From Gordionus sp. m RMFG-2023 (taxonomy: Eukaryota > Nematomorpha > Gordioida > Chordodea > Parachordodidae), in contig NC_088776.1 of assembly GCF_954871325.1 (NCBI RefSeq), forward strand, positions 49,742,569 through 49,806,568: a stretch of DNA of 64,000 bases, written 5' to 3'. Every line of letters begins with the position of its first letter. The stretch's first letter is position 1. Positions 47,215 through 59,708 of the stretch are shown here, one piece after another. The translations under genes were made by a program, and so were the position numbers. The notes beneath the pieces were generated by a model. The model saw only the letters and a list, made by a program, of their open reading frames with translations, ran no database searches and was not told the origin of the DNA.

Positions 47215-47690
47215 ATTCAAGTATTGGAAACTCCCAAACCAATTATTCCGATCATCACGTTGGAAGATCATAAGAATTGAATATCAGAATTATTTACGAT
47301 TTTTTACTCGACTTTATTTTTATTAGTAAATCCATAAGTGAATGATAATTTTATATACTGATATATGACTTTTACCAATTGAAAAAACTTTTGACTTTAA
47401 AAAAGAAGATATTATCATTTTTATCTTTCAAGCAAATAAAGAACAAAAAGTTATCTAATCTTTACTGTTTTGGAGAATCACGGTGGCCAATGCTAAAATG
47501 TTTAAATCAATTAAGCAAATGAATATCAATAAGTTCTGGAAGAGGAACGAGTCCCTATTCCTAATGAACAAAAACAATAAGAAATTCTAAGAGGGAATTA
47601 CAAGTGATTATTTGAAACACTTCATTATTCCTCTTAATTCTCATAAATAAGGCAAAAACCATATATTAGTTTTAAAATAAATGAGATGTA
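47215..47690. other. AT-rich stretch, no gene
   Basis: No splice-bounded frame or terminal repeat. 47480-47600 is slightly richer in GC but its frames are interrupted. Confidence 0.45.
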
Positions 47691-47698
47691 TTCTTAAG

Positions 47699-47909
47699 TA
47701 GTGTTGTTAAACGACTCGTTTTGAGCCTATTTTTAAAAATGGCTAACTCAATATTTTAGCTAGAAAAATATTGCCTAAGCCATGAGATTTAGCTAATAGA
47801 TGTTCAAACCTTTGTTCCTTCTACAAGCAAAATCTTGAGGCTTTGCGAAGGAAATATTGAGTTGGCCGTTTTTAAAAATCGGCTCAAACCGAGCCGTTTA
47901 ACAACACTA
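47699..47909. mobile_element. Family IV MITE
   Basis: 211 bp, ends TAGTGTTGTTAAACGAC and GCCGTTTAACAACACTA, perfect 8-bp duplication TTCTTAAG (47691-47698, 47910-47917). The best-preserved small member of the family in this window. Confidence 0.93.
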
Positions 47910-47917
47910 TTCTTAAG

Positions 47918-49079
47918 TAAGAATTTTAAAAAATGTCATCTTTTCTAGGTAAATAACATGATCTTCCATAAATTACCTTTATTAATTTGCTGCTAATAAA
48001 AAAACTTACATCATTTATAATGAAACAAACGCAAAGTTTTGCTAATAAGCCAATTATTATAAAATAGAAATAATATGATTCTCAAAAAAAATATTTGTAA
48101 ACAAAGTTTAGCAAACATCTTTCAATAACAAAATTGTTTTTAAAAAATTTGTGATTTCATCATGAAAAATCTTTTATACGTATAAATCACAAAATATTTA
48201 CTTCTAAAAGATTTATAATTTCAGGTAAGATTTGATCAAATATCTCAAAAAAATTTCACTTTGAGCAGTTTGTGAAATCCTGGCTATGAAATTATTTCTA
48301 GTAAATCGTTAATTTCTAATATTATTGGAGATCTGCTTGGCCCAAAAAACAAATTGTTCTGAGCTGCAAATTTTTTTTGGAAGAGGGTAATTTGTGCAAA
48401 ATAATTTTTTAAACCCGTGAGGATTTTACTTTCACATGAAAAATAATTACGGGCCATGTTTAAAAAAAATCGGGGCAACTTATGTAAAACATTTTAATAT
48501 TTCACAACCAGTTATGAATGAAAATGTTAAACCATTGAAAGGGTAAAATTTTTACCAGTAGTAGAAACCTGAATGTTCTTAGCATACCTATTCTCTATTT
48601 TTCATACCACGTCTTAGAAATCTGGACAAAGGTCAGTTTTCCTTTGACAGAATGAAGCAAATATCGATAAAGTTTAAATCAAATAATATCAAACTAAGAC
48701 TATCGTAATATATTTCATAATAAAGAAGCAAAGGGTGAAATAGATATGTACGCAGCAAATAATTAATAATTGTTCTCTATTATTCAAAGATATTCAAAAA
48801 GTATACATATAATATAATTGAACCAAAAATATGTAATCTCTGATTTTAAATTTCATTGGAATCCTGTCGAATAACATCATTTATTACAAAATTAAAATAT
48901 CAATTTTCCTTTGATAATTAATGTAATCGACTTTCTATACAACGCTTTATTTTTTTACACAATGTTCAGTAAAGATTACCAATTTAAAATATTATATAAC
49001 ATCTAATAAATATCCAAGTATTTCAACAATTATAAATTTACAAAGAATCCTAAAAAAATTTCACAATCTTCGTTACGCG
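47918..49079. other. Downstream flank of TXNDC15, no gene
   Basis: AT-rich. TTTATT at 48946-48951 is AATAAA on the minus strand, about 130 nt past the TXNDC15 stop, a plausible poly(A) signal. The frame at 48284-48478 (-) has no recognisable domain. Confidence 0.4.
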
Positions 49080-51925
49080 TCATTCCGAGTGAGGATGCCT
49101 ATTTTGATTGATGGCGTGGGGCCACCTTGTTAACTTTTTAATAAACGATATAATGCGAATCATGGAAGGTGCAAGGGTATCGATAGTTTTATGAAACAGA
49201 CGTTTTAGATGACGATCATGCTTGAAAACGTAATTAAACCCTAAAAAGGATAAAAACGCCATAGATAAATAAAAGAACAGTGGACTCTCGGGTGTAAGCT
49301 TTGTTGGGATCGGTCCTGAGAAGTCGTCGGAAATAAAATTAAGGTTGACATATTTTGGTTCTAGATCTAAAATTTTTGTAATGCAAAATATTATATATTA
49401 AAATTTTCTATTATAAAAAATAGAAGTGGGGATGTAGGTTGAACTCCTAAAGATAGATATTGATTTAAATTTTAACATTATGAATGGGCCTTTTTGGGGG
49501 TAATAACAGTAGTTTTTTATGTACTCAATTGCTAGAAGAGAAAAGAAAAAATTTTAACAATTGGAGGTAGATAATAAAAAAAAAATTAATGTTGTTAAAT
49601 ATAAAATCCAATTAATGGGTATCCCTTTTATATTGAAAGAATGATTTAAACCTCGGACTAAGAATTATAGCACTGATCTTAGGTCACTGGAATAATCATT
49701 CCAATTTTTTATGGCCAGCACTAGTGTTAAATGGCTATCTCAATATTCATAGAAAAATTGCCCAATGTTAGCCGTTTTTAAATATCAGTTCAAATTAAGC
49801 AGTTTGACAACACCAGCCAGGATTATGATCATGAATAAATTCTGATTTTCTTTATTATTAATGGAATAAGCTCCCCTGATATTCTATATTATCAGATTTT
49901 TTTAATGATATATATTGCCATTAATCCAATTAGGGATGTACCGATATTTTTTATCGGATCAGGCCGATATTTTTCCTATTTTAAAATATCGGTTATCGGC
50001 CAATATTATAAAATTTGCCGATCCGATCCGACATAAAATGGCACTTTAACAAAAATAAAATGTTATATCTAAAATCATTTATTTTTATTAATAAAATCGA
50101 AATTTATATTTTTTTAATAATAATAATTAATTAATAAACATTCTGCAAAATTGTTATTTGTTTGCACATTCTGTTTTTTAAAATTATGCGATAATCTCTT
50201 CAGAATCTGTTTTAGTAAAACTGGTGATATTGACAACATAGCCGCAGCCTGATTTCTGATAAATTGGAAATTTTGGTATTAAGAAATCTTCAATATATTA
50301 ATGTTAAATATTATTTTAAATATTTATTCAAATTTCATAATATACTTGTTTATTACTTATTATGTATATAGATTAATGTTGTTACTTATTATATTAAGGT
50401 GATTTAACAATAAAAATATTTTATATACTTTTAGAATTGAATATAAACTATAACTGATCATTATAATATATTTAAATGACATAAGTTATGGTATAATTAA
50501 ATTATAGATGTTATACTAATAAAAAGTATATTACAAATTAACCATTGGTATCTTTACAGAATATAAAATTAGATATATCAATTTAATATTGGATCGACCT
50601 CCAAATATGGATATCGGTACATGACACCCCTAGATCCAATATTTATTTTAGCACAACCCTAATGAGTGAACTACATAGATTAGTAAAAAAGCCACTAAGG
50701 TATTATATAAGCCAATAAGAAAAGCAAGGTATGCCACTTATTTTATAGTTTTAAATATTTTAAAAAAAATTGAATAGGAAACAGATAATTCAAAACCTCA
50801 AGGACTTAAGGGAATGTATGTAGGTGGTATACTAAAATAATAGATCTCACTAATGGTGATTATCAGGATCCTAGAAGGTGATGGGATATTAGAAGGGTTT
50901 GGCCTACTTAGGTAAATCCGACAAATTTATGTAGCTAAGATGAATAAAATTTATTACCCGTATTGTTGACAATAAATGATATTATGTTATCCAAATTGAT
51001 GGGTTCCTTTAGTCTTCCAATAATTGTGCTTCCTTTTAAAAGTATCAGATTAGGTACATAAAGCAGCCCATATTTTAAGCTAAGGCTTTGAAATAAAAAT
51101 ATAAACAAGTTAAAATTAATATTTGAATATATTTTATCAGAATTTTCATATTAATTATAAATAATTTATTAGCATAAAATACTTCCAATAATCATTTACA
51201 TCTATTGCTAATATGATGATCTGAGGAAATATCATTGGTAGTGCATTAATTTTTTGAGCTATTTCAATTGAAAATGGACATGTCTTTAGGTAAAAGAAAT
51301 AAAGAGTACAATAGTCTTCAAATTTATCTATAGATTGCATTGTTTCTATAGATATATTATCCAAGATTTCTTTATCATTGAATTTTGTTTCATATGATTC
51401 TTTGAAGGTGAATGGAATTTGAGGAATAAGTAGTGTATCATTAAATGTGGTGAAATTATGTATTAGATTATATGTTTTAATTTTTTTATTATTTTTTACC
51501 TTATGATAAAAATTTTTACTTCTATGGTCATCAATAATTAAAAAATGCAACTGTTTATTAGGATTTAATGTTGTTTTATATATTGATGCATTCATCAATA
51601 TAGGATTTTGTAAAGAATATGTTTCCATTAAATGTGGTAAAACATCTTCATTTTTACATTGTATTTTTATATTCTTTATAAACTTATCAACTGTGATGAC
51701 CATCTTATCATTTAATTTTTGAACTTCCAAATTGGGAATAGTAGAATTATATACATTAAAGGTATTAATATTTTTTGTAATATTAAGTGTTATATCCTCA
51801 TTTTTGTATTTAAATTTATATTTATTAAAAATTGTAGTAAAATTATTTATGTTTGATAGGAATTTTATACTATATGACATATTAAAAATATAAGCAATTA
51901 ATAAAAATGTATATACTATAATCAT
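49080..51925 (-). CDS. TXNDC15: TXNDC15, thioredoxin-fold membrane protein
   Basis: TXNDC15 is an ER/ciliary thioredoxin-related transmembrane protein needed for ciliogenesis in vertebrates. Three minus-strand exons: 51925-51183, 51085-50958, 49366-49080. Phases 2 and 1 join exactly, giving 1158 nt and 385 residues (the human protein is about 360). An N-terminal hydrophobic segment (residues 1-15) fits a signal peptide. The thioredoxin domain runs from CTLYFFYLKTCPFS (residue 206), whose CPFS carries one Cys as in the vertebrate CRFS site, through INALPMIFPQ and AIDVNDYWN, into exon 2 YGLLYVPNLILLKG with the cis-Pro loop. Exon 3 has SGPIPTKL, as in the human GPLPSTL, then a membrane segment (PLFFYLSMAFLSFLGF) and a basic tail. 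Introns are 97 bp and 1591 bp; the second holds two MITEs. The first exon uses very AT-rich codons. Confidence 0.93.
49722..49815. mobile_element. Deleted family IV MITE in TXNDC15 intron 2
   Basis: Ends TAGTGTTAAATGGC and GTTTGACAACACCA; flanks share GCCAG. At 94 bp it lacks the middle of the family. Confidence 0.6.
49931..50632. mobile_element. hAT-type element (family II) in TXNDC15 intron 2
   Basis: 702 bp, ends TAGGGATGTACCGATA and ATCGGTACATGACACCCCTA, 8-bp duplication AATCCAAT and GATCCAAT (7 of 8). Immediately after it, 50633-50662 (TTTTAGCACAACCCTA) resembles the right end of family I, so it appears to have landed inside an older family I relic. Confidence 0.8.
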
Positions 51926-54900
51926 TGTTATTATAAATTTACTATTTGCTTAACAACGTCAAGTAATTTAAGCGTAAAGTTCATCTAATTTTCTGATTGG
52001 CATATTTAATAGAATATTTTATTACTATTTATTTTTATACTAATTAATAGATATTTAACTTTCATATAATGTCCATTTGTTATAATCTCGTTATATCGAC
52101 AATTTATATCAAGGTAAGTTATAATAATAGTGAAAAAAATATATTATTAGTAAATCACAATTATATAAAGTTATTAATTCTTGCTATTTTTTTACATTTA
52201 GAATTCGTAGAAGAGGGGAGTTAATAAATAGCAGTGATGTGTTTCAAAGATTTGATGGGGAGCTTCAATTTTATCAAATTATATTATATACATAAAATCA
52301 ATTTTTTAATTGAGATATTTATTACTTACTGGGTTCTTAAATCGACTCATTCCTAACAGTCAAGAATATATATTTTTTTAAAATTGAGTTATCAGTTTAA
52401 ACCTTGATCCAGGGTAAGATGATTGTTTTAGCTTAAAAATTTGGTTTAATCTTTTTAGATTAGATAGCGTCATTCGTTAACTAAGCAAGTATAAGCCTAG
52501 TTACTGCAAATTTTACAATTCTCCGCAGTCTTAATCCCTTAATCATTGCATTCTTGTATCCTGCCCTATTAATAAATATGGCACCCCATTCCTACTATCC
52601 TTTATCAATATTTTATTAAATTTCTTTAGAATAAACATGCCTTCTTGCCCTAGGGCTTTAAACCTCTATATAGGAATTTCATCCAATTAGTTTACCATTT
52701 TTCATTTTATTTATTAAGCCATTTTACAGACATTTTTTGGGGGTAGAGCTAAAAAATTAATATAACCTTAAAAGAATCTGTTTATATATAATAATAGAAT
52801 AGAGAAAAAGAAATATTTTATATAGTTTGGGCAGCAAGTTTAAATATTTTAAGGAATATTAGATGGGAAAGTTGATAGGCGATTTATTTAAAAAATTTAA
52901 TTTTAACGATTTAATAAATAATATACCTGCCATTGATTGACAAATGTTAAATAGAAGCATCAACCTATTTCGTAATTATTCGTAATTTTGGTAAGTGTGA
53001 TGAAAATATTAACCTTATCTTTTATAAATTTCTCATGATTATGGTCAAAGAAAAAATTAATTTGCCAAAAAATTTAAATCTACTTAATTATCTTTTTTTT
53101 ATAGGAAATGACTACAGCTCTATATAAATAGAATGTTAGGTAGTCACTAATATATGAACTTTTAAGTATTGCCTTTAAATTATTTAAATCCAACACAATA
53201 GTTTTATAATAATAATTTAATATCTTCTTATATATGTTCTACTGTTATAGGACCTCCAAATATTATTAATTACATGTTTTCTCTAATAAGAATCTATGTA
53301 TAAAAATTTGATATGATAATAATCTATCAAATATACTTATGAATGGTTTAATGTATTTTGGGATCCTTAATTCTAAGCCTCCACACCTTTTATTTCTTAT
53401 TGACGATCTATTCGATTAGGCTTATCTGTATTATATTTATTATTTTAAAATAATTTAAGATTGCTATGTTTTTATTTTAGCAATATATATTTTAATTCCT
53501 AGAACTGTTATATTCTACATAAATTAACATATATTATTTACAAGAGCTTTTGTCATGGTTGCATGATTTATAAGTAATCTGATTTTGAATTCCTCTCAAG
53601 ATTTATCCAAAACTTAAGAAATTTTTATAGAAAATTTAGAAAAATTGCAAATTTAATTTAAATTATAAATAAATTTCTGATTTTTTTTAAAAAAATGAGA
53701 AAAAATAATCTTGACTTTTTAATGTTCTCTTATATACTAGTAGGTTAAGATTAATGTTGAAGTAAGTAATTATATAATTCTTTTTATTTTAGAATTAATT
53801 TAATATGATATCAATCTCAATTTTACTGCAAACAATGTAAAATAATTGAATTAACTGCTGATAATTTTTTTAACAAACCTCCAATATTCATACAAAACCA
53901 ATCTGATAGCTGATACTAATCCAATATTTAGTTTGATTTTTATTTATCATCTATCTTTGAACAAATGTTTTTAAAAAATCAATATTTTATATGCAAAATA
54001 ATACCTATAAACTATGATATACAAAATAAGAATATTTTAGAATTCTTCATTTCAAATGGTCAAGGTGATATTTGATACATTATCATGAAAATAAAATAAA
54101 TCTTGTTTTTTTTATTCACCAAAAATTTACCTTTAAATTTTAAAAATGGGAAATGTTTATGCCTGACCCCCATTAAATTATTTAAAATTGATTATTAAAC
54201 AAAGTTAGAATTGCTTAATATATAAGTGTTTAGCATTTTACAAAAAAAATGAAACATTGTATAAATTATTTTAAATAAATGTAAAACAATTTGTGTTTTT
54301 ATGCTAAAAATACGTTTACCAATTAGCACATTACCATTTTAAAAAATTATTTGAAAACATTAAATATTTTTATAAAACTTATTTTTGAGGTTCCTTATTT
54401 TTTTAGATTAAAAAAAACTTTTTCTTTTTTGTTATTTCTTTCTTTTTAGACCTACAAAACCAGACCCCACCCATTAAGATTTTTTGCATTCCCCACCTGA
54501 CCCACTATTTATGTTTGTCTGGCCTTGCCCATTGAAATTTTGCAAAAGTGTCAACCTGAACTATTTAATTTTTGAGACTAATTTTATTGCCAGTACATTT
54601 TAATCCCTATATAAAATTTTTCCCAATGTCAATTAAGGCTCTGCTCTTATATCTCTATGGCTATCTATTTCTATAACAACTGTTTGATAAATCAATTTTG
54701 ATAATAAATAACTTGTTTATTTTTTTCGTGTTATTATTTTATATATATAGATTGTATTTTAGTTAAACGCTTATAAAATATAAATAAATAAGGATATTGT
54801 AATTTGTACTTTTAAAATATTAGCCTGAAATTGAAAAAAAACATATCCAAATTTTAATTCCCAAAAATTTACGAAAAAAACAAAAATTTTATTCCAAATG

Positions 54901-55207
54901 TATGAATTGCCAAGCCTGGACCCGTTAAATTTTTTATCTATTTTTTTTTTTAAAAATTTCTCCACCTACGCGCCGAGCTTTTGCATAGCTCTCTTATAAA
55001 AATTATATGATTATTTTAAAAAATCGGATACGATTTTGAATGATATTGCACCTATCAGATTCTGATAATTTTGGGAATCATTTTAATTATTTTTTCAGGT
55101 TTAGGTATCCTTAAATATAATTTATGTTTTTCTGTCTATTTTTTATTCATTTAGTTATTGTATTTATTTACAATTCTTTACTTCATTATTTATTTCGTGG
55201 TGCATAA
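51926..55207. other. AT-rich intergenic DNA with possible LINE relic
   Basis: No host exon seen. On the minus strand about 53420-53340 reads GLELRIPKYIKPFISIF, like the GGLGLRNP region after LINE reverse transcriptase, and 52570-52490 reads NAMIKGLRLRR. The frames are broken and the assignment is weak. Confidence 0.3.
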
Positions 55208-55853
55208 TAGGGCTCTACTTAAATTGGAATCGGATCAAAACAGATATTAGTGATTTTCGAGAAAAAAGATTGGCCCGATATCATTTTAAAACCCAATCTA
55301 ATTTTTTTTATAAATAATAATAAACTGTATTTTATTTGACCTTCCCATTTCTAGAAAATTTTTATATTTTCTTTATAAGAATGAATCAGAAAAGGGATGT
55401 AAAAAAACAAAAACTTTTTTTTCAAATATAAAAAAACAATAAAAAAAATATTCTTAAAATTATTTCAAACGAAATTTTGAAAACTAATATATAAAATTTT
55501 TGCATATTATTTTTTCCATAGAAGGAAGGGGAAAATTAGTATGGAGATTGAGTTGAGATTAATATATGAAATGAGTTCAAGAAAATTATTTACCCTTTCT
55601 ATCATAAACTCAACAGAATTTTATTAAAAAAACATTTTAAAATTAAAATAGAAAGTTTAGTAAGGAAATATTATGATTTTATTTTTAAAATAAAATTCAA
55701 AAGCTAAAAATATTTAACAAACAATTTTTTTGAATTTAAATAAGATTGGTATCTGATCAGTTTTTCTATGCTATTTTCAATATCGGATCGGGTTTAAAAT
55801 TTTTTTTAGCAATGGTTGGATCGGTGAAAAAAATTGTCAATTCCGCAGCCTTA
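55208..55853. mobile_element. Worn family I-like hAT-type element
   Basis: Left end TAGGGCTCTACTTAAATTGG and subterminal ATCGGATC face TTGGATCGGTGAAAAA and CCGCAGCCTTA on the right. No matching 8-bp flanks remain, so it is older than the other family I copies. Confidence 0.5.
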
Positions 55854-57205
55854 ATATTACTGCAAAGAGGGGTCGAGCTTCGAAAATATGATGGTTAAAT
55901 TTAAAAAAAAATTGTATGTTATAATATATGCGTTTTTGTTTATTTTTGTTATAAATAGAATATTTAAATTTTTTTATGTATGTCCTAGCCCTAGTAATGT
56001 TTATAAATTTTGCAATATCAACTAAAAAAATTAATGAAGTTTTTAAAATTTAAATTAAAAAAATATATACATATATTTGCATTGCATATTAATAAATAGA
56101 AACCTTAAAATTTTAATAAATCAATTTTATTAGAAATCTTTGCATCTGGACACAATTTTAAGATCAAATCTAATTTATAATATAATTAAAAAATGTCTGA
56201 AAGACAGAAAAAAATCAAACTCTTTGTTAAATATATTATATTTGACGCTACTTAAAATTCTTTTTGTTCCAATTCAAAAAGAAAATTATTTTTAAAAAGC
56301 TATGAATTTATTTTTATAATTTTTAAAAAATATTATTTTTAAGGAAAGCATAATTTTTTTTCTTAAAAAAGTCATAGATACACTTAATGTCACTTAACAA
56401 ATAATTAAAACTGATACTAACACGTTATTTGGCCTATACCACTGATACCAATAAAATTATCATTATATAAGGTATTTTTTTAAACAATTTGTCATTAAAA
56501 ATTTCAATTTAGTATATTTAAAAAAAATATCTAAGACATGATTTTAGCCAAATAAGTTATTACCTAACCCTTAAGTGCTGGCCAAACATTTCAGAAAGGT
56601 TTGGCCCACTTTTTGCGAAATCTAGAGGCCTAGATCTTGGTTAAAATCGTGTTTTCGCTTTTTTTAAAAAAAATATCAGCGAAATCGATATTCTTGACAA
56701 CACTTGGTTGGTATCAGTTAAAATTTAAAATATTGACACATACCTATACATATATCCTGAGTTCATCTCTGATTATAAATGCAGTACAAAATATGACAAT
56801 TTAAATCTCAACATGACTATCCACTAAATGTTTATTACAAATCTCACCAATAAGATTTCGCTTGGATCAAATTTGGCTGAAAAGTCCATGCAGATTTTAA
56901 ATAAGTGTATTGCTATGCTCATATTTAATTTTGTCTCCTTGTTCATATCTTCGCACTTCCAAAACCCTTATATTATTATCTGAATTTTGAATTTAGATAA
57001 TAAATTATTAATCTGAAAATGTTATCTTAAACATTTATTATTGTATAGAATATCAATATAATTGTATATTTTTTTTGATAAAATTTGCAGCCAACATCTG
57101 AAACATGTAAACAAAATATGAACATCTTAACCTCAAATTATTGATGAAACTAATTATGTTTTATATTGATGATATAAAAGTAACAGAAATTTTAAAAAAA
57201 CCAAT
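55854..57205. other. 5' flank of SPRING, no feature
   Basis: Very AT-rich, without terminal repeats or exons. The SPRING ATG follows TTTTAAAAAAACCAAT. No promoter element can be named. Confidence 0.45.
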
Positions 57206-58441
57206 ATGAAATCATCTCTCAAACGAATCAATAATTTAACTAACGTATACAATTGCTCCAAGAAAGCTTACAAAATTCGTTTTATCGATTGGACCAAACG
57301 TCGATTACTCCTCAAAAATAATCAGTATATTTTTACCGCGCTTTTATTCCTGTCACTTTTGGTTCTTTCGCTCATCTCGATCCCCACCTCCCATTGGTCC
57401 ACATTTGCCAATATCGAATCGTCTTCCCCTATAATACCTTACCATCATAGTTATTCGCACTTATATATCAACAAAGGTAGCTCCAATAGAAATAATATTG
57501 GCAATGATGTGCACAAAGTCTCTGCTTTTCGACACGTATCAATAAGCCCCATATCATACCAATCCACCCTCTCTAAATCAAAACTACATTTTTTGGGAAA
57601 TTTTATCCACAAATTATCCTCTATGCTCATCTTAAACGATCCGAACACCGATAACACAAAAAAAGGCCACGAACAGAGCAATTACAATGAATTTTTTGAA
57701 GATTTGCTGCCATTAAATTCAATCGGTGGTTCTAAAGCTAATCGACAATTACTTCATAATAACCATATTCGATCTATGGCTTCTCGATTTTGGCTACAAC
57801 TGGATGATACTGTAACTAATTTGGCTCCGTCGGAATGCCGAAACACTTTACAGGGACCTTTCTTTGTCACCGACGAGAAAGGCTATCTATGCCCTCTAGC
57901 CCACTTACTAGCTAACGGTTGTTGCGATATAAATCGTAGTTATCATGATACGGTATCTAGCGGCAATATGGATATCAAAAATAGCTCTTCCAAGCAATTT
58001 AAATCTTGGCAGCAGGAATCGGAGAATGATACGACTAGTCTTGACGATATAATCTCTGGAACCAAACCCCAATCGATTATAAATTTAAACAACTCGGATC
58101 GCCTGGGCGCCAATAATGAAAACAACCAAACGCGTCGCTACGTGTGCGACAGTTGTGAAACCTTGTCCCGTTGTTGTTCATCATACGAACATTGCGTTTC
58201 CTGTTGCCTATCCCCTTCTAATTATCTCATTATACGAGCCGTTATGACCCGTTATGGAGAACGGGACGCCACGCTTTCAGCTGCGCGCGATACTTACGAG
58301 GCCTGCCTGGCTAAATGTAGGACGTCTGGCGTTAGCGTCACCCACGAGAATGCCTATAGAGATCCAGCGGTTAAACATTGTTACGGGCTGAGCCAGCCGC
58401 GGATAAGGGCTGATCAGGCCATCGTACCTAATAGAGTTTGA
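57206..58441 (+). CDS. SPRING1: SPRING (SREBP-regulating gene protein, C12orf49 family)
   Basis: SPRING is a Golgi membrane protein that supports site-1 protease and SCAP, and so SREBP cleavage and sterol synthesis. This is a single 411-residue exon from ATG to TGA. A basic N-terminal tail precedes one membrane anchor (residues 42-59, FTALLFLSLLVLSLISI), giving a type II protein. The family Cys-rich luminal domain runs from residue 211: CRNTLQGPFFVTDEKGYLC, LANGCC, then VCDSC (314), CCSSYEHCVSCC (323-334), CLAKCRTSG (367-375), HENAYRDP (380) and KHCYG (390), all positions conserved in vertebrate SPRING. Odd points: vertebrate SPRING has about 205 residues. Here there is a 150-residue Ser/Asn-rich stem between anchor and domain, and about 65 extra polar residues (242-308) between the first and second Cys groups. 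Codons are richer in GC than the flanks. No introns. Confidence 0.95.
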   Translation: MKSSLKRINNLTNVYNCSKKAYKIRFIDWTKRRLLLKNNQYIFTALLFLSLLVLSLISIPTSHWSTFANIESSSPIIPYHHSYSHLYINKGSSNRNNIGNDVHKVSAFRHVSISPISYQSTLSKSKLHFLGNFIHKLSSMLILNDPNTDNTKKGHEQSNYNEFFEDLLPLNSIGGSKANRQLLHNNHIRSMASRFWLQLDDTVTNLAPSECRNTLQGPFFVTDEKGYLCPLAHLLANGCCDINRSYHDTVSSGNMDIKNSSSKQFKSWQQESENDTTSLDDIISGTKPQSIINLNNSDRLGANNENNQTRRYVCDSCETLSRCCSSYEHCVSCCLSPSNYLIIRAVMTRYGERDATLSAARDTYEACLAKCRTSGVSVTHENAYRDPAVKHCYGLSQPRIRADQAIVPNRV

Positions 58442-59708
58442 GAACTTGATTGACGGAGAGTTTAATTAGGTCAAAAGTTAGTAAGTAGATGGGCAAATAC
58501 TTTTATGAAACGAGGGGTTTTCTGTGAAAAATTTGCATAATTGAGACTATTTTATTGAAGGAAGAATTTTAGAGGATAGCATGAAAAGTGAATTCAGGCC
58601 CTTAGCCGCATTTGAAGCTGATAACTTACTCAAAATTAAATGTTTTACCGTGGAAAAGAAGTTGATAGTAAATTTTGAAGTTAACGTTTTTATAGTAAGG
58701 GAGGTGTTAATAATTTTGTTAAAAATCGAAAGAAAAAAAATTAAAGGGTTTTAGGGGGAATTTTTATTAGGTTGGGATCATGGGATATTTCAAAGTATTA
58801 TATTGCCAGGATTGTAAAAGATTTTTTGAAATTGATTTTAGGAAATTCTAATCAGGGATTTGGTCACGCGTTTTCATAAATTATATTATTTATAATAAGG
58901 CAGGCATATTTTATCTTGTACTATAATAACTACTATTATATTTTATTTATTGTTATTGTATTTATATAAAATAATACGGTTGAAATTATCTTTTTTTGTT
59001 TTATTTTATAAAAATTGAAACACAAGTAGTTTATGGCTTAAATAACCTAGCTATTTAGAATAAAATGAGGTTTAAAAAGTACTAGATTTGGATAACCTTT
59101 TAAATTATATTCTTAATATGTATCTGAAAATTAATGAATTAATTAATGCGCGATAATTTTTGGTGACTTGTATTTTATAGGCACTATTTTCTTCGTCAAA
59201 ATATATTAAATATAATATATTAAGTTTCATATATCTATTATTTATTATCTCGCATTTTTAATTTTTTTATGAAAATTTAAAGAATGCAAGATACATGAAG
59301 CATGACTTAATGTTTTTAATTCAACTTTTTATTTTAATCTCGTTAATGGATTCATTCAACTTTACGAGATCGATTTTTTCTTCTCTTAATCGAGCATTTT
59401 AAATAAAATATGAATTGAAAATATTCAACTCATTTTACTAAAAACAACATTCACATATGAGAAAGAATAAAAGGTTTTTTAAAAAAAACATTTATAAATA
59501 AATCTAAAAATTAGTTTATTTCGATGAAAAGTCACCCCCCCCCCCTTCATTATCTATTGATATTTTTTTCTAATGTTTTTAAGACACTCTTTTTCCGCAA
59601 GGTCCATAAGTCGAAAGGCTAAAAATTAATATTGAAAATAAAAAAAACAAAGAAAATGATTAATGAGAAATTTGATTGATTTATTGCTTTCTTTAAGAAA
59701 AATATTAT
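58442..59708. other. 3' flank of SPRING, no gene
   Basis: AT-rich. The first 400 bp may be 3' UTR. A C-run of about 12 lies at 59527. Nothing else recognised. Confidence 0.45.

Noticed and set aside
57451-58125. Minus-strand frames opposite SPRING
   Set aside because: Antisense shadows of a clearly conserved coding exon.
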